50,382 nt of DNA from Ruminococcus flavefaciens (lineage in GTDB: Bacteria; Bacillota; Clostridia; Oscillospirales; Ruminococcaceae). Positions 7,927 through 17,301 of the stretch are shown here, in pieces (position 1 is the stretch's first letter; each line of letters opens with the position of its first letter). The DNA lies in the NCBI GenBank assembly GCA_004554385.1, contig SFMO01000087.1, forward strand, positions 1-50,382, in the 5' to 3' direction. The notes beneath the pieces are model-generated. The model was given only the letters and a program-made list of their open reading frames with translations, searched no databases and was not told the DNA's origin. Made by a program: the position numbers and the translations under genes.

Positions 7927-8637
7927 ATGATAAATATTGAGAATTCTTCCATACTTGTGGTCGATGACGATCACGATATAGTTAACGCTATAGCGACGCT
8001 TCTTTCACGTGAGGGATACAGGATATTCAAGGCATACAACGGACTTGAGGCTATCGACTCACTAATGCAGAATGATATCCAGCTCATACTTATTGACGTT
8101 ATGATGCCGAAGCTGGACGGCTTGTCTGCGATGATGAAGATACGCGCCACTAAAAATATACCAATAATAGTACTCTCCGCCAAGTCTGAGGACAGCGACA
8201 AGATCCTTGGCCTTTCCATGGGGGCGGACGACTATATCACAAAGCCATATAATCCAATGGAGCTTGTGGCTCGTGTAAATTCAAATCTGCGCCGCTATCT
8301 TAGTCTTGGTGCGGCTGACAGTGTTCAGAAGGCGAATGTTGTACGTATAGGGGGACTTGTTCTTGACAAGGACGCCAAGCAGCTCTCAGTGGACGGAAGT
8401 CCGGTTAAGCTGACCGCTACGGAGTATAAGATAACGGAGCTGCTGATGTCCAATGCAGGGCGTATCTTCTCAGCAGAGGAGATATACTCACGGGTATGGA
8501 ACGAGGACTCTTACTCTATCGAGAATACCGTAATGGTGCATATCCGCCATATAAGAGAAAAAATAGAGATAAATCCCAGTGAACCGCGCTACCTCAAGGT
8601 AGTGTGGGGCATTGGCTACAAAGTGGAGAAACAATAG
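7927..8637 (+). CDS. OmpR-family response regulator
   Basis: 236 aa. Receiver domain 1-120: acidic pair Asp13/Asp14, phospho-acceptor Asp57 (LILIDVMMPKLDG), Ser in VLSAKS, and Lys in TKPYNP. Winged-helix DNA-binding domain 135-236 (LTATEYKITELLMSNAGRIFSAEEIYSRVW, then HIRHIREKIE). It forms an operon with the kinase gene 12 bases downstream. The sequence style is VanR/CroR-like, but the regulon cannot be told from the sequence. Confidence 0.93.
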   Translation: MINIENSSILVVDDDHDIVNAIATLLSREGYRIFKAYNGLEAIDSLMQNDIQLILIDVMMPKLDGLSAMMKIRATKNIPIIVLSAKSEDSDKILGLSMGADDYITKPYNPMELVARVNSNLRRYLSLGAADSVQKANVVRIGGLVLDKDAKQLSVDGSPVKLTATEYKITELLMSNAGRIFSAEEIYSRVWNEDSYSIENTVMVHIRHIREKIEINPSEPRYLKVVWGIGYKVEKQ

Positions 8638-8648
8638 GAGTGATATAA

Positions 8649-11144
8649 ATGATCCTTAAACTGAGGCTGACACGTATAATAGCCTTTATTATATCCTGTA
8701 CACTTGTTGGAATATGCGTTTTTCAGTGTGCTTTCATATTCGACGAGAACATGGATCAGATAGAAGAACGCAATAACCGTGAGGACGTTATAGGGAGCTA
8801 TGAATATACCCATAATATCAATAATCTGTTTGACCAGCTCTGGGCGGTCAGCAGTATTTATCTGAGAAATACCGACAGCAGGGATAAATACACATGCTCA
8901 AAGGAATACGAAAAATCTGTCAAACAGGCTATGCAGGACCTTGGACTTATGGACGTCAGCGGAAAGCTGACCATAGACAATCCCTTTGATTTTGAGTACT
9001 ATGCGGCATGCGGAGACAGAGTGTTCACAAATACAAAAAAGTCCGCAGAGGATCTTAAAAGTGATTACAGCATAGAGTATGTCAGAGGAGCATCAGATTA
9101 TTTGCCCAATGGTACAAACTGGGTGTATCAATCAGACAAGAGATGGTATACTACAAATTATGGACTGACTTACTATCTGCTTTACGGTTCGCTGCCAAAA
9201 CAGGCGGTAGCACTTTATGATTTCGATACTACCGGTTTTGACAGTTATACTGATGAAAACGGTGCGAAATTATACTATAAGACAGACGGAACTATGCCTG
9301 TTCCCGAGAATATTTACAGAAATAACGATGTTCTTGACTTTGAGCCTGCAAACAGAGAGGCATTTGAGCAGTTTGAACACGACGAGGAAAATGTATATTA
9401 TGCACTTCCCGATGAAAGAAACGGATTTGAACCCGATGAAAGAGACATATGGTCAGAGGGGAAAAAGGTGGAAAGTGTCAGAGATATGTCTGAGGTCACT
9501 GACACTGATATGTACATGTTTTTTGACGAGAACAGCCGGAACTGGGTCAAGGTAAGCAAGGATAAATTTCAGAAAGAAATTCAGTCAAACAGTGATATAA
9601 CCATTTATATAAAGCCGTCTGAGGCTCTTATTGCCGAGTATGAGAAGTATCAGGCAATGCGCAGTAATATTGAGCAGGATTCCGTGCATAAAGCACTGCC
9701 GCTGATACCTGTTGGTATAGCAGGCGGTATTATCGCACTGCTTCTGTTGTTTGCATGCGGCTATGACGCAGAGAAAAAGAAATTCGTCCTTTCAATGCCT
9801 GATCATATCGTTGCCGAGATACCTGTGCTCTTCATTGCAGGAGCGGCAGCAGGCGTTGTCGCTTTGATCTGCGGCATTGACGAGGTGAGGGGAATCCTTT
9901 CCGAGTACTACACTAACGTTGATATGGGTGGTATTATCACAGGAAGTGCTGTTACAGCCTGTTATGCAATAGTACTTGGTTCGCTGATAACTCTTTCCAC
10001 ACGGCTTAAATGCGGAAGTTTATTGAAAACTTCTCTCATAGGCAGACTGGCTTCGTTCCTGTGGAAAAAAATAAAAAAGCTGTGCGGATATATCCGCAAA
10101 AGGCTTGATAGCCGCAGTGTCAGACATATTGAGAAAAATGCACTGAAAAATGAACTGTTTCTGCGCAGATTCATTATCCGTACAGCAATAGCCGCTGCGG
10201 CAGAATTCTTTGTTTTTATTGCAGCTATCCCGTCAAGAGAGATCGAAGCATTTCTTTTAGGTTCATTATTTGTGCTTGTGTTGTATGTGATATTCAGTTT
10301 CCGCGATCATGCAGAGATAGCAGCAGTAGCAAAGCAGATAGCGGACATGAACGGCGGCGACTATTCACCGAGAACAGTTCCCGAGAAGTCTCCGTCATAC
10401 GGCATGACGAACAATCTCAACAATATCTCTGACGGCATTCGCCATGCAGTTGACAAGCAGGTGCAGTCCGAGAGAATGAAGATAGAGCTTGTAACGAATG
10501 TATCTCATGATCTGAAAACTCCGCTCACGTCTATAATCAGCTATATTGACCTGCTTTCTGCGGAGGAGATGAGCCCTGCGGCTAAGGATTACGTTTCAAT
10601 AATCAGCCAGAAGTCCGACAGACTGAAGGTGATGGTGTCTGACCTCTTTGACCTTGCAAAGGCAACAAGTCACACCGATGTGAACAGCGAGCAGATAGAT
10701 GCTGTCATTCTTACGCGGCAGGTCATAGGTGATATGGCGGACAGGATAGAACAGTCAGGGCTTGAAGTGCGCACTGATATAAAGGCTGAGAATGCCCCGA
10801 TAATGTCGGATGGAAAAAAGCTTTACCGTGTACTTCAGAACCTTATAGATAATGCGCTGAAATACTCGCTGACCGGTACAAGAATATACCTAGATCTTGA
10901 AAACGATGAGAAGTTCACATACATTTCTGTCAAGAATATCTCCGCTGAGGAAATGGATTTTACTCCCGAGGAGATAACCGAGCGCTTCACACGAGGTGAC
11001 AGATCAAGGACTACCGAGGGCAACGGTCTCGGACTTTCCATAGCCAAGAGCTTTACAGAAGCCTGCGGCGGTGTCTTTGAGATATTCATAGACGGAGACA
11101 TGTTCACGGCAAAGGTGACTCTGCCGCTGACTGAAATATCCTGA
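8649..11144 (+). CDS. Large membrane sensor histidine kinase
   Basis: 831 aa. Membrane helix 1 is near 10-30. Residues 31-345 are a large extracellular sensor without a family I know, rich in Asp, Glu and Tyr. Several further helices lie between about 350 and 555. The dimerisation domain carries His620 in VSHDLKTPLTS; the ATPase domain has NLIDNALKYS and the glycine box GNGLGLS (791-797). It phosphorylates the preceding response regulator by position. The extra helices in the middle make it longer than a two-helix VanS/PhoR kinase. GGAG before the ATG supports the start. Confidence 0.92.
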   Translation: MILKLRLTRIIAFIISCTLVGICVFQCAFIFDENMDQIEERNNREDVIGSYEYTHNINNLFDQLWAVSSIYLRNTDSRDKYTCSKEYEKSVKQAMQDLGLMDVSGKLTIDNPFDFEYYAACGDRVFTNTKKSAEDLKSDYSIEYVRGASDYLPNGTNWVYQSDKRWYTTNYGLTYYLLYGSLPKQAVALYDFDTTGFDSYTDENGAKLYYKTDGTMPVPENIYRNNDVLDFEPANREAFEQFEHDEENVYYALPDERNGFEPDERDIWSEGKKVESVRDMSEVTDTDMYMFFDENSRNWVKVSKDKFQKEIQSNSDITIYIKPSEALIAEYEKYQAMRSNIEQDSVHKALPLIPVGIAGGIIALLLLFACGYDAEKKKFVLSMPDHIVAEIPVLFIAGAAAGVVALICGIDEVRGILSEYYTNVDMGGIITGSAVTACYAIVLGSLITLSTRLKCGSLLKTSLIGRLASFLWKKIKKLCGYIRKRLDSRSVRHIEKNALKNELFLRRFIIRTAIAAAAEFFVFIAAIPSREIEAFLLGSLFVLVLYVIFSFRDHAEIAAVAKQIADMNGGDYSPRTVPEKSPSYGMTNNLNNISDGIRHAVDKQVQSERMKIELVTNVSHDLKTPLTSIISYIDLLSAEEMSPAAKDYVSIISQKSDRLKVMVSDLFDLAKATSHTDVNSEQIDAVILTRQVIGDMADRIEQSGLEVRTDIKAENAPIMSDGKKLYRVLQNLIDNALKYSLTGTRIYLDLENDEKFTYISVKNISAEEMDFTPEEITERFTRGDRSRTTEGNGLGLSIAKSFTEACGGVFEIFIDGDMFTAKVTLPLTEIS

Positions 11145-11201
11145 CAAAACTGTTTTGAAAATCCAGCTTATAAGTCAGCTTTTCTTAACTGAAAAAGTGA
11201 G

Positions 11202-11237
11202 TTACCGAGTCTGAAATTACAGGCTCGGTAATTTTTT
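11202..11237 (+). terminator. Terminator after the histidine kinase gene
   Basis: TTACCGAG / CTCGGTAA arms with six T. Confidence 0.8.
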
Positions 11238-11280
11238 GTCTCGGTTCTGCCAGAGGGGACACTCCTCTGAGACTTTTTTG
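11238..11280 (+). terminator. Second tandem hairpin terminator
   Basis: GTCTC outer arm with AGAGG/CCTCT inner arm, then six T. Two terminators in a row separate the kinase from the next ECF unit; the rest of the 11145-11383 gap shows nothing clear. Confidence 0.65.
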
Positions 11281-11383
11281 TGTAAAAATCCATTCGTTAT
11301 GTTATGTTTTGTGCTGTGAAATACAATAGATATAGTGAAAGCTGAAATAAATGCATTTATAGGAGCTTGAAGGCGGTGAGAAA

Positions 11384-11947
11384 ATGACACACGAGGAATT
11401 CCGCAGTAAAATGAAGGTATCCTCAGAGCAGGCGCACAGGGAATTGTTTGAGACATATTTCAATTATGTATATACCATTGTTTTCAACAGGCTGAGAAGT
11501 GCTGCATGCCGTGAGGATATAGAGGAGTGTGTGTGCGACGTTTTTGCGGACGTGTTTTGCTGTTATGACAGTGAAAAGGACGTAAGCGGTGATATATCGG
11601 GATTTATCGGCACTATTGCACGACGAAGGGCAGGACTTGTCTACAAAAGAAAGACAGGTGTAACAGCGCGTGTTTCGATCGATGATGAAACTGTCATGGA
11701 GCTTGAATCAGGTCAGGATGTTGAAAAGGATACCGACGACAGTCAGCGTCGTGAGGTAATACTGAAGCTTATATCGGAGCTGGGTGAGCCTGATTCCACC
11801 ATAATAATACAGAAGTATTACTATGGCAGAAGTGCAAAGGAAATAGCTGAGATTGTACCGCTTACTCCCGAGAATATAAGAGTCCGCAGCGGACGTGCGG
11901 TAAAAAGACTTAAAAATATGCTTGAAAAAGCGGATATATCATTATAA
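11384..11947 (+). CDS. RNA polymerase ECF sigma factor (second complete copy in window)
   Basis: 187 aa. Region 2 at about 15-85 (HRELFETYFNYVYTIVFNRL, DIEECVCDVFADVF, SGFIGTIARRRAG). Region 4 at about 125-182 (EVILKLISELGEPDSTIIIQKYYYGRSAKEIAEI, then ENIRVRSGRAVKRLK). A GGAGGCGGTGAG stretch precedes the ATG. The sequence is clearly different from the sigma at 7065, so it is a separate lineage. It is cotranscribed with the membrane protein gene 12 bases downstream, its probable anti-sigma. Confidence 0.9.
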   Translation: MTHEEFRSKMKVSSEQAHRELFETYFNYVYTIVFNRLRSAACREDIEECVCDVFADVFCCYDSEKDVSGDISGFIGTIARRRAGLVYKRKTGVTARVSIDDETVMELESGQDVEKDTDDSQRREVILKLISELGEPDSTIIIQKYYYGRSAKEIAEIVPLTPENIRVRSGRAVKRLKNMLEKADISL

Positions 11948-11959
11948 GGAGGAGTATCT

Positions 11960-13243
11960 ATGAAGGATAAGGAACTTGATCTTGATATTCTTGAGAATGC
12001 TGACAGAATGACAGTCGAACACCTTGCGAATAAGTACAAAGCAGTTTCCGACAGAGATAAGCAGCGCATTTTGGAAAGGTCAGAAAAGCTATACAGAGAG
12101 CGAAGCAGCGATGACACAGTATCATCTGTAGTTTCGGGAGTGGAGATATATCACAGACCTGTATGGAGAAAGCTTGTTGCGGCTGCCTCTGCACTGGTAA
12201 TAGTCGCAGGAGCTGCGGCAGGGGGAGCGTTTATGCTAAAAAAACGCATGACAAAGCCTGCTGATACCTTGACAGAGACGGCTGAGGACGTGACCGCGGA
12301 AGAATCAACTGAGGTTTCAGAGACAATTGAGGAAGTGACTGAGGAGACAGAAGCGAACGAAGAAACACATCAGTTTAAGGAGCTTCAGCTCCATGAGCCT
12401 GCGCCGTATGTGAATTCACTTAAGGAAGCGGAAGCGCTCATCGATGCGCATAGTATCACTATGAAGTGGGACGAGAGACATGATTACAGAGTTGATACTG
12501 CCTATTATACTGAGCTTCTGCAAAGCGAGGGCTATGACCTTGACTCACTTGAAGCAAAAAGCTATATCTACCATATGATGCTCAACAGTTTTATGTACTT
12601 TGATACGGCTAAGGGAACTATGATTGATCTTTGCCCTGATAATGATTCATATCGGACTGAAATAGAATTTCAGGATGATCTTCCTGCACAGGAGAGCTAC
12701 ACGAAAACGACTATGTTTTCGGGTGAGGATAGGATAATAAGCGAGCATTTTGTTTACGACAACAATGATATCTATAAATATGATAATGAAAAAAACTATG
12801 AAGTATATCAGGGCGGCTTTCAGTCTGAGGTAAAAGTGCCTGAGGATAACTACCGTTATGTTGAAGCTCCGCCGCCTGATCACAGTCAGGGGATATTTAT
12901 GAACAATTCTTTTATGGGAATGGAGTTCAACGAGCTCCAGCCTGACCAGACAGCAATAGGCTGGCTCAGGAAATTCGATAACTGGCATATAAACAGTATA
13001 TCGGAACGCCTTGGAAGAGCGGCGGCTGAGTTGTCGGGAGTGAATGACAGGGGCAATGAATTTACAATTTCCGTGGATATCTGTACGGGTATAATCATGG
13101 CTTTTACGGAAAGCGAGAATGGAATTGTCCGTAACCAAACAGAGCTTACAGCTCTTGAAGTCGACGTTCCCATAGACCGCATTGAGTTTGATCCGAGCGG
13201 CTGCACCGAGAAAAAGCTGTATTCAGGCAGTGAGATAAGGTGA
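11960..13243 (+). CDS. Putative membrane anti-sigma factor with extracellular domain
   Basis: 427 aa. Residues 1-70 are cytoplasmic and charged (LANKYKAVSDRDKQRILERSEKLY), 72-94 are one membrane helix, 100-145 are a Glu/Thr-rich linker, and 146-427 are an extracellular domain of unknown family with many Tyr and Asp. Position directly after an ECF sigma gene, plus one helix, supports an anti-sigma role. No HxxxCxxC zinc motif is present, so it is not a ZAS-type anti-sigma. AGGAGG lies 9 bases before the ATG. Confidence 0.65.
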   Translation: MKDKELDLDILENADRMTVEHLANKYKAVSDRDKQRILERSEKLYRERSSDDTVSSVVSGVEIYHRPVWRKLVAAASALVIVAGAAAGGAFMLKKRMTKPADTLTETAEDVTAEESTEVSETIEEVTEETEANEETHQFKELQLHEPAPYVNSLKEAEALIDAHSITMKWDERHDYRVDTAYYTELLQSEGYDLDSLEAKSYIYHMMLNSFMYFDTAKGTMIDLCPDNDSYRTEIEFQDDLPAQESYTKTTMFSGEDRIISEHFVYDNNDIYKYDNEKNYEVYQGGFQSEVKVPEDNYRYVEAPPPDHSQGIFMNNSFMGMEFNELQPDQTAIGWLRKFDNWHINSISERLGRAAAELSGVNDRGNEFTISVDICTGIIMAFTESENGIVRNQTELTALEVDVPIDRIEFDPSGCTEKKLYSGSEIR

Positions 13244-13248
13244 AAAGC

Positions 13249-13277
13249 TTGATTTTTTAGTATGGATATATTATAAT
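13249..13277 (+). promoter_or_regulatory. Promoter of the SPL-like gene, inside an inverted repeat
   Basis: TTGATT, 17-nt spacer, TATAAT. Arms TTTTTAGTAT (13254-13263) and ATACTAAAAA (13278-13287) lie around the -10, spaced by 14 bp, a possible operator. Confidence 0.65.
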
Positions 13278-13306
13278 ATACTAAAAATATCAAGGAGCGC
13301 TGAGCT

Positions 13307-14167
13307 ATGCATTTTGTGGAAGCGAAGGGGATACTTTCCTCCAAAAACGGAATGAATATCTATCGCGGCTGTACTCACGGCTGTATCTATTGTGACAGCC
13401 GCAGCCTGTGCTACAATATGCCCCATGCCTTTGAGGACATAGAGGTAAAGATAAATGCCCCTCAGCTTCTGGAAAAGGCTCTTCGATCAAAGCGGAAAAA
13501 GTGCATGATAGGAACGGGTTCGATGTGCGATCCGTATCTGCCGATAGAGGTGGAGCTAAAGCTCACAAAGCGCTGTCTTGAGCTGATCGAGCAGTATCAG
13601 TTCGGCGCGGCAGTCCTGACAAAGTCAGATCTCATTTTGCGTGACACAGACCTGCTTGATTCGATAAATCAGCAGCAGAAAGCGGTGGTGCAGATGACCA
13701 TGACCACCTTTGACGAGAAGCTGTGCAGTATCATCGAGCCCGGAGTGTGTACCACCTACAGGCGCTTCGAAGTGCTTATGGAGATGAAAAAACGCAATAT
13801 ACCCACAGTTGTCTGGCTGTCGCCGTTTCTGCCGTATATTAACGACACTGAGGAAAACCTTCGCGGACTTCTTGGCTATTGCAGGGAAGCAGGCGTAAAA
13901 GGCATTATCTGCTTCGGGATAGGTCTTACCCTTCGCGACGGCAACAGAGAGTACTTCTATTCAGCTCTGGACAGGCATTTTAATGGGCTTTCAGACAGGT
14001 ACCGCAGAGAGTTCGGACTTTCATATGAAATAGTCAGTCCGAACCATGACAGATTAATGCGGATATTGGATGATTTCTGCACAAAATACGGCATAATGCA
14101 TAACAGGGAATGCTTTGATTATCTCAGTGAGATTCCCGAAAAGTACCAACAGCTCACACTTTTCTGA
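13307..14167 (+). CDS. SPL-family radical SAM protein
   Basis: 286 aa. The CxxxCxxC cluster motif is in RGCTHGCIYCDSRS (about residues 22-35), and GTGSMCDPYLP follows, as in the spore photoproduct lyase-like family (Rv2578c type). The fold should be a radical SAM barrel; the substrate is not known. It lacks the SPL-specific C-terminal Cys context that I could recognise, so true photoproduct repair is unproved. It has its own promoter and precedes the thiamine operon, which has a separate promoter. Confidence 0.8.
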   Translation: MHFVEAKGILSSKNGMNIYRGCTHGCIYCDSRSLCYNMPHAFEDIEVKINAPQLLEKALRSKRKKCMIGTGSMCDPYLPIEVELKLTKRCLELIEQYQFGAAVLTKSDLILRDTDLLDSINQQQKAVVQMTMTTFDEKLCSIIEPGVCTTYRRFEVLMEMKKRNIPTVVWLSPFLPYINDTEENLRGLLGYCREAGVKGIICFGIGLTLRDGNREYFYSALDRHFNGLSDRYRREFGLSYEIVSPNHDRLMRILDDFCTKYGIMHNRECFDYLSEIPEKYQQLTLF

Positions 14168-14205
14168 CAAAGATGTGTGGAAAATGGCGAAAAGGAAAAT
14201 AGTAC

Positions 14206-14234
14206 TTGATTTTCAAGAAATATGGTGATATAAT
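14206..14234 (+). promoter_or_regulatory. Promoter of the thiazole operon
   Basis: TTGATT, 17-nt spacer, TATAAT, ending just before the riboswitch. Confidence 0.75.
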
Positions 14235-14238
14235 AAGA

Positions 14239-14325
14239 CTACAGGGGAGCTTGTGGAACAGGCTGAGAGGAAGGTGATACCTTCGACCCTTCGACCTGAT
14301 TTGGTTAATGCCAGTGTAGGGAGTA
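14239..14325 (+). ncRNA. TPP riboswitch (THI element)
   Basis: The conserved blocks ACAGGGGAGC, GCTGAGA, ACCCTTCGACCTGATTTGG and AATGCCAGTGTAGGGA occur in order. It binds thiamine pyrophosphate and precedes thiS; binding should favour the terminator at 14343. Confidence 0.95.
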
Positions 14326-14342
14326 TGCTTGTTGAAATGCAT

Positions 14343-14377
14343 TCGGGGAACTGCGCTCAGGCGGTTTCCCGATTTTT
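14343..14377 (+). terminator. Riboswitch-controlled intrinsic terminator
   Basis: Arms TCGGGGAAC and GTTTCCCGA (one G-U pair) followed by TTTTT, 20 bases before the thiS start. Position fits the expression platform of the TPP riboswitch. Confidence 0.8.
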
Positions 14378-14393
14378 ATTAGGAGGTAGCGCA

Positions 14394-14588
14394 ATGGTAA
14401 AGATAAACGGAGAGCTTCTTGACAAGGACGGAAAAACTGTTGCTGAAATGCTTGCTGACATGGATATAAGCGGTCAGCGCGTTGCCGTAGAGATAAACGA
14501 GGAGATAGTCCCGAAGGCTCAGTACGGCGAAACTGTCCTCAGGGACGGCGATAAAGTCGAAGTTGTACGCTTCGTGGGAGGCGGCTGA
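14394..14588 (+). CDS. thiS: Sulfur carrier protein ThiS
   Basis: 64 aa ubiquitin-like protein ending in VVRFVGGG, with the C-terminal Gly-Gly that becomes a thiocarboxylate. It donates sulfur for the thiazole ring together with ThiG. AGGAGG seven bases before this ATG fixes the start; the longer upstream open frame lies in the riboswitch. First gene of the thiazole operon. Confidence 0.93.
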   Translation: MVKINGELLDKDGKTVAEMLADMDISGQRVAVEINEEIVPKAQYGETVLRDGDKVEVVRFVGGG

Positions 14589-14592
14589 TACT

Positions 14593-15228
14593 GTGATCCC
14601 TTCAAAAGAAGAAATGTATGCCGCCCTTGAAGAGCGCCACGGCGCGGAGCTTCAGAGAAAGCTTAGTGCGGCTAAGGTGGCTGTCTGCGGTCTGGGCGGA
14701 CTTGGCTCGAATATCGCTATAGCCCTTGCAAGGGCAGGTGTGGGAAAGCTCCACATCATCGATTTTGACAGAGTGGACATCTCAAACCTCAACAGACAGC
14801 AGTATTTCCCTGAGCAGCTCGGGCAGCTCAAGGCTGACGCACTTTACGATACACTAAAGCGTATTGCCCCTTACTGTGAAATTGTCAGGGAGCAGGTAAA
14901 GCTTGACGAGGATAATATCCCGAAGCTCCTTGCTGATGATGATATTATCGCAGAAGCCTTTGACAAGGCAGACCAGAAGGCAATGCTGGTAAACTGTGTA
15001 CTGGAGAAAATGCCTCAGAAATACCTTGTATCGGGTTCTGGAATGGCAGGCATTTCACCATCGAATATGATAACTACAAAGCGCATAATGAAGCGCTTTT
15101 ACCTTTGCGGTGACGGAGTCAGCGATGTTGATGACGGTATGGGACTTGTTGCTTCAAGAGTACTTATCTGTGCAGGTCATCAGGCTCACGCCGTTATAAG
15201 GATCATTGCAGGAGAATATGATATATAA
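14593..15228 (+). CDS. thiF: ThiS adenylyltransferase ThiF
   Basis: 211 aa from a GTG at 14593, 5 bases after thiS, with GGGAGG 11 bases upstream. An ATG at 14563 would overlap thiS and has no ribosome binding site. Adenylating domain: GLGGLGSNIAIALARAGVG and DFDRVDISNLNRQQYF. It activates the ThiS C-terminus with ATP. It is shorter than E. coli ThiF, as in other Firmicute copies paired with ThiS. Confidence 0.9.
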   Translation: MIPSKEEMYAALEERHGAELQRKLSAAKVAVCGLGGLGSNIAIALARAGVGKLHIIDFDRVDISNLNRQQYFPEQLGQLKADALYDTLKRIAPYCEIVREQVKLDEDNIPKLLADDDIIAEAFDKADQKAMLVNCVLEKMPQKYLVSGSGMAGISPSNMITTKRIMKRFYLCGDGVSDVDDGMGLVASRVLICAGHQAHAVIRIIAGEYDI

Positions 15229-15240
15229 GGAGAAATAAAT

Positions 15241-16011
15241 ATGAAAGATGATAAGCTTGTTATCGGAGGACATGAGTTCTCTTCACGTTTTATACTTGGT
15301 TCGGGAAAGTATTCCCTCAGCCTTATCGAAGCTGCTGTAAAGTACGCAGGCGCTGAGATAATCACCCTTGCGGTACGCCGCACAAACTCAAAGGAACATG
15401 AGAACATTCTCGATTATATCCCGAAGAATGTAACTCTTCTGCCTAATACATCAGGTGCGAGAAATGCAGACGAGGCTGTCCGTATCGCACGTCTTGCAAG
15501 AGAGCTTGGCTGCGGAGACTTTGTAAAGATCGAGATCATGCGCGATACAAAGTATCTTCTTCCCGATAATCAGGAGACAGTCCGTGCTACAGAGATACTT
15601 GCAAAGGAAGGCTTTATCGTAATGCCATATATGTATCCCGACCTTAATACAGCCCGTGACCTTGTTAATGCAGGTGCGGCTTCTGTAATGCCGCTTGCTT
15701 CACCTATAGGCTCAAACAAGGGACTTGCTACAAAGGATTTCATACAGATACTAATTGACGAGATAGACCTTCCTATAATCGTTGACGCAGGCATCGGCAG
15801 ACCTTCACAGGCTTGCGAGGCTATGGAAATGGGTGCAGCTGCTGTTATGTCAAATACTGCACTTGCTACAGCAGGTGATCTCCCTGTAATGGCAGAGGCA
15901 TTCAAGCAGGCTATCGAAGCAGGCAGAAAGGCTTATTTAGCAGGTCTCGGACGTGTTCTCACAAGAGGAGCTTCTCCGTCTGATACACTTACAGGCTTCC
16001 TGCATGACTGA
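15241..16011 (+). CDS. thiG: Thiazole synthase ThiG
   Basis: 256 aa, normal length. TIM barrel with the Schiff-base Lys in GDFVKIEI, and the phosphate-binding GAAAVMSNTALATAGDLP and IVDAGIGRPSQA segments. It condenses deoxyxylulose phosphate, dehydroglycine and ThiS thiocarboxylate. AAGGAG precedes the ATG; the gene lies 12 bases after thiF. Confidence 0.97.
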   Translation: MKDDKLVIGGHEFSSRFILGSGKYSLSLIEAAVKYAGAEIITLAVRRTNSKEHENILDYIPKNVTLLPNTSGARNADEAVRIARLARELGCGDFVKIEIMRDTKYLLPDNQETVRATEILAKEGFIVMPYMYPDLNTARDLVNAGAASVMPLASPIGSNKGLATKDFIQILIDEIDLPIIVDAGIGRPSQACEAMEMGAAAVMSNTALATAGDLPVMAEAFKQAIEAGRKAYLAGLGRVLTRGASPSDTLTGFLHD

Positions 16012-16047
16012 GCTGTATCTGAAAATTAACTGAAAGAAGATTTTTTA

Positions 16048-17301
16048 ATGGATAATAATTATTTTGTAGACTCTGATAAGCTTTCTGAGGCTGCACTTAA
16101 GAAAAAACATATGCTTGAAACAGATCCGTCTTCACGTACAAACCACATGGAGTACATGGAAGGAATGGAGCGTATCAAGTCCGATATAATGGATAAGGTA
16201 ATTACTGAGATGAAGAATTACGATTATTCTCAGTATACTGCCCGTGATGTCAATGCAGCCCTCAACCATGACGTATGCTCTGTTGAGGACTTCAAGGCGC
16301 TTCTTTCTCCTGCCGCAGAACCCTTTCTTGAGAAAATGGCTGCAAAGGCAAGACTTGAGACACAGAAACATTTCGGCAATACTGTATATCTGTTCACTCC
16401 GCTGTATATTGCCAACTACTGTGAGAATTACTGCGTATACTGCGGCTTCAACTGCTACAACGACATCAAGCGCATGAAGCTGAATATGGAGCAGATAGAG
16501 CATGAGATGAAGGTCATTGCTGACAGCGGCATGGAGGAGATACTCATTCTCACAGGCGAGAGCCGTGCACAGAGCAGTGTTGAGTATATCGGCGAAGCCT
16601 GCAAGCTTGCACGTAAATACTTCCGCATGGTAGGTATCGAGGTATATCCCCTTAACACTGACGAGTATAAGTATCTCCACGAGTGCGGCGTTGACTACGT
16701 TACCGTATTTCAGGAGACCTACGACAGCGACAGATATGAGCAGCTCCACCTCATGGGACACAAGCGAGTATGGCCTTACAGATTTGAGGCTCAGGAGAGA
16801 GCTCTTATGGGCGGCATGAGAGGAATTGCCTGCTCTGCTCTGCTCGGACTTTCCGATTTCAGAAAGGACGCCCTTGCAAGTGCACTCCACGTTTACTATT
16901 TACAGCGTAAGTACCCACAGGCTGAGATCTCACTTTCCTGCCCGAGACTTCGCCCTATCATCAATAACGACGAGATAAATCCTCTTGATGTACATGAAAA
17001 GCAGCTCTGTCAGATACTATGCGCATACAGGATATTCCTCCCATTCTGCGGGATCACTGTATCCTCCCGTGAAAGTGAGTCCTTCCGCAACGGTATCGTC
17101 AAGATAGCCGCTACCAAGGTCTCCGCAGGTGTTTCTACAGGTATAGGCGACCACGAAAGCAAGTACACGGGAAAAGAGAATGAGTCAGCAGAGGGCGATG
17201 AACAGTTCGAGATAAACGACAGCCGAAGCTTCGACAAGATGTATAAGGATATGTCATCTGAGGGACTTCAGCCTGTGCTGAACGATTACCTTTATGTCTG
17301 A
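16048..17301 (+). CDS. thiH: Tyrosine lyase ThiH (radical SAM)
   Basis: 417 aa. Radical SAM motif in ANYCENYCVYCGFNC (CxxxCxxC, near residue 128), plus GESRAQSSVEYI and the C-terminal region typical of ThiH. It cleaves tyrosine to dehydroglycine for ThiG. Use of ThiH rather than glycine oxidase ThiO fits an anaerobe. It overlaps the next gene by 8 bases. Confidence 0.96.
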   Translation: MDNNYFVDSDKLSEAALKKKHMLETDPSSRTNHMEYMEGMERIKSDIMDKVITEMKNYDYSQYTARDVNAALNHDVCSVEDFKALLSPAAEPFLEKMAAKARLETQKHFGNTVYLFTPLYIANYCENYCVYCGFNCYNDIKRMKLNMEQIEHEMKVIADSGMEEILILTGESRAQSSVEYIGEACKLARKYFRMVGIEVYPLNTDEYKYLHECGVDYVTVFQETYDSDRYEQLHLMGHKRVWPYRFEAQERALMGGMRGIACSALLGLSDFRKDALASALHVYYLQRKYPQAEISLSCPRLRPIINNDEINPLDVHEKQLCQILCAYRIFLPFCGITVSSRESESFRNGIVKIAATKVSAGVSTGIGDHESKYTGKENESAEGDEQFEINDSRSFDKMYKDMSSEGLQPVLNDYLYV

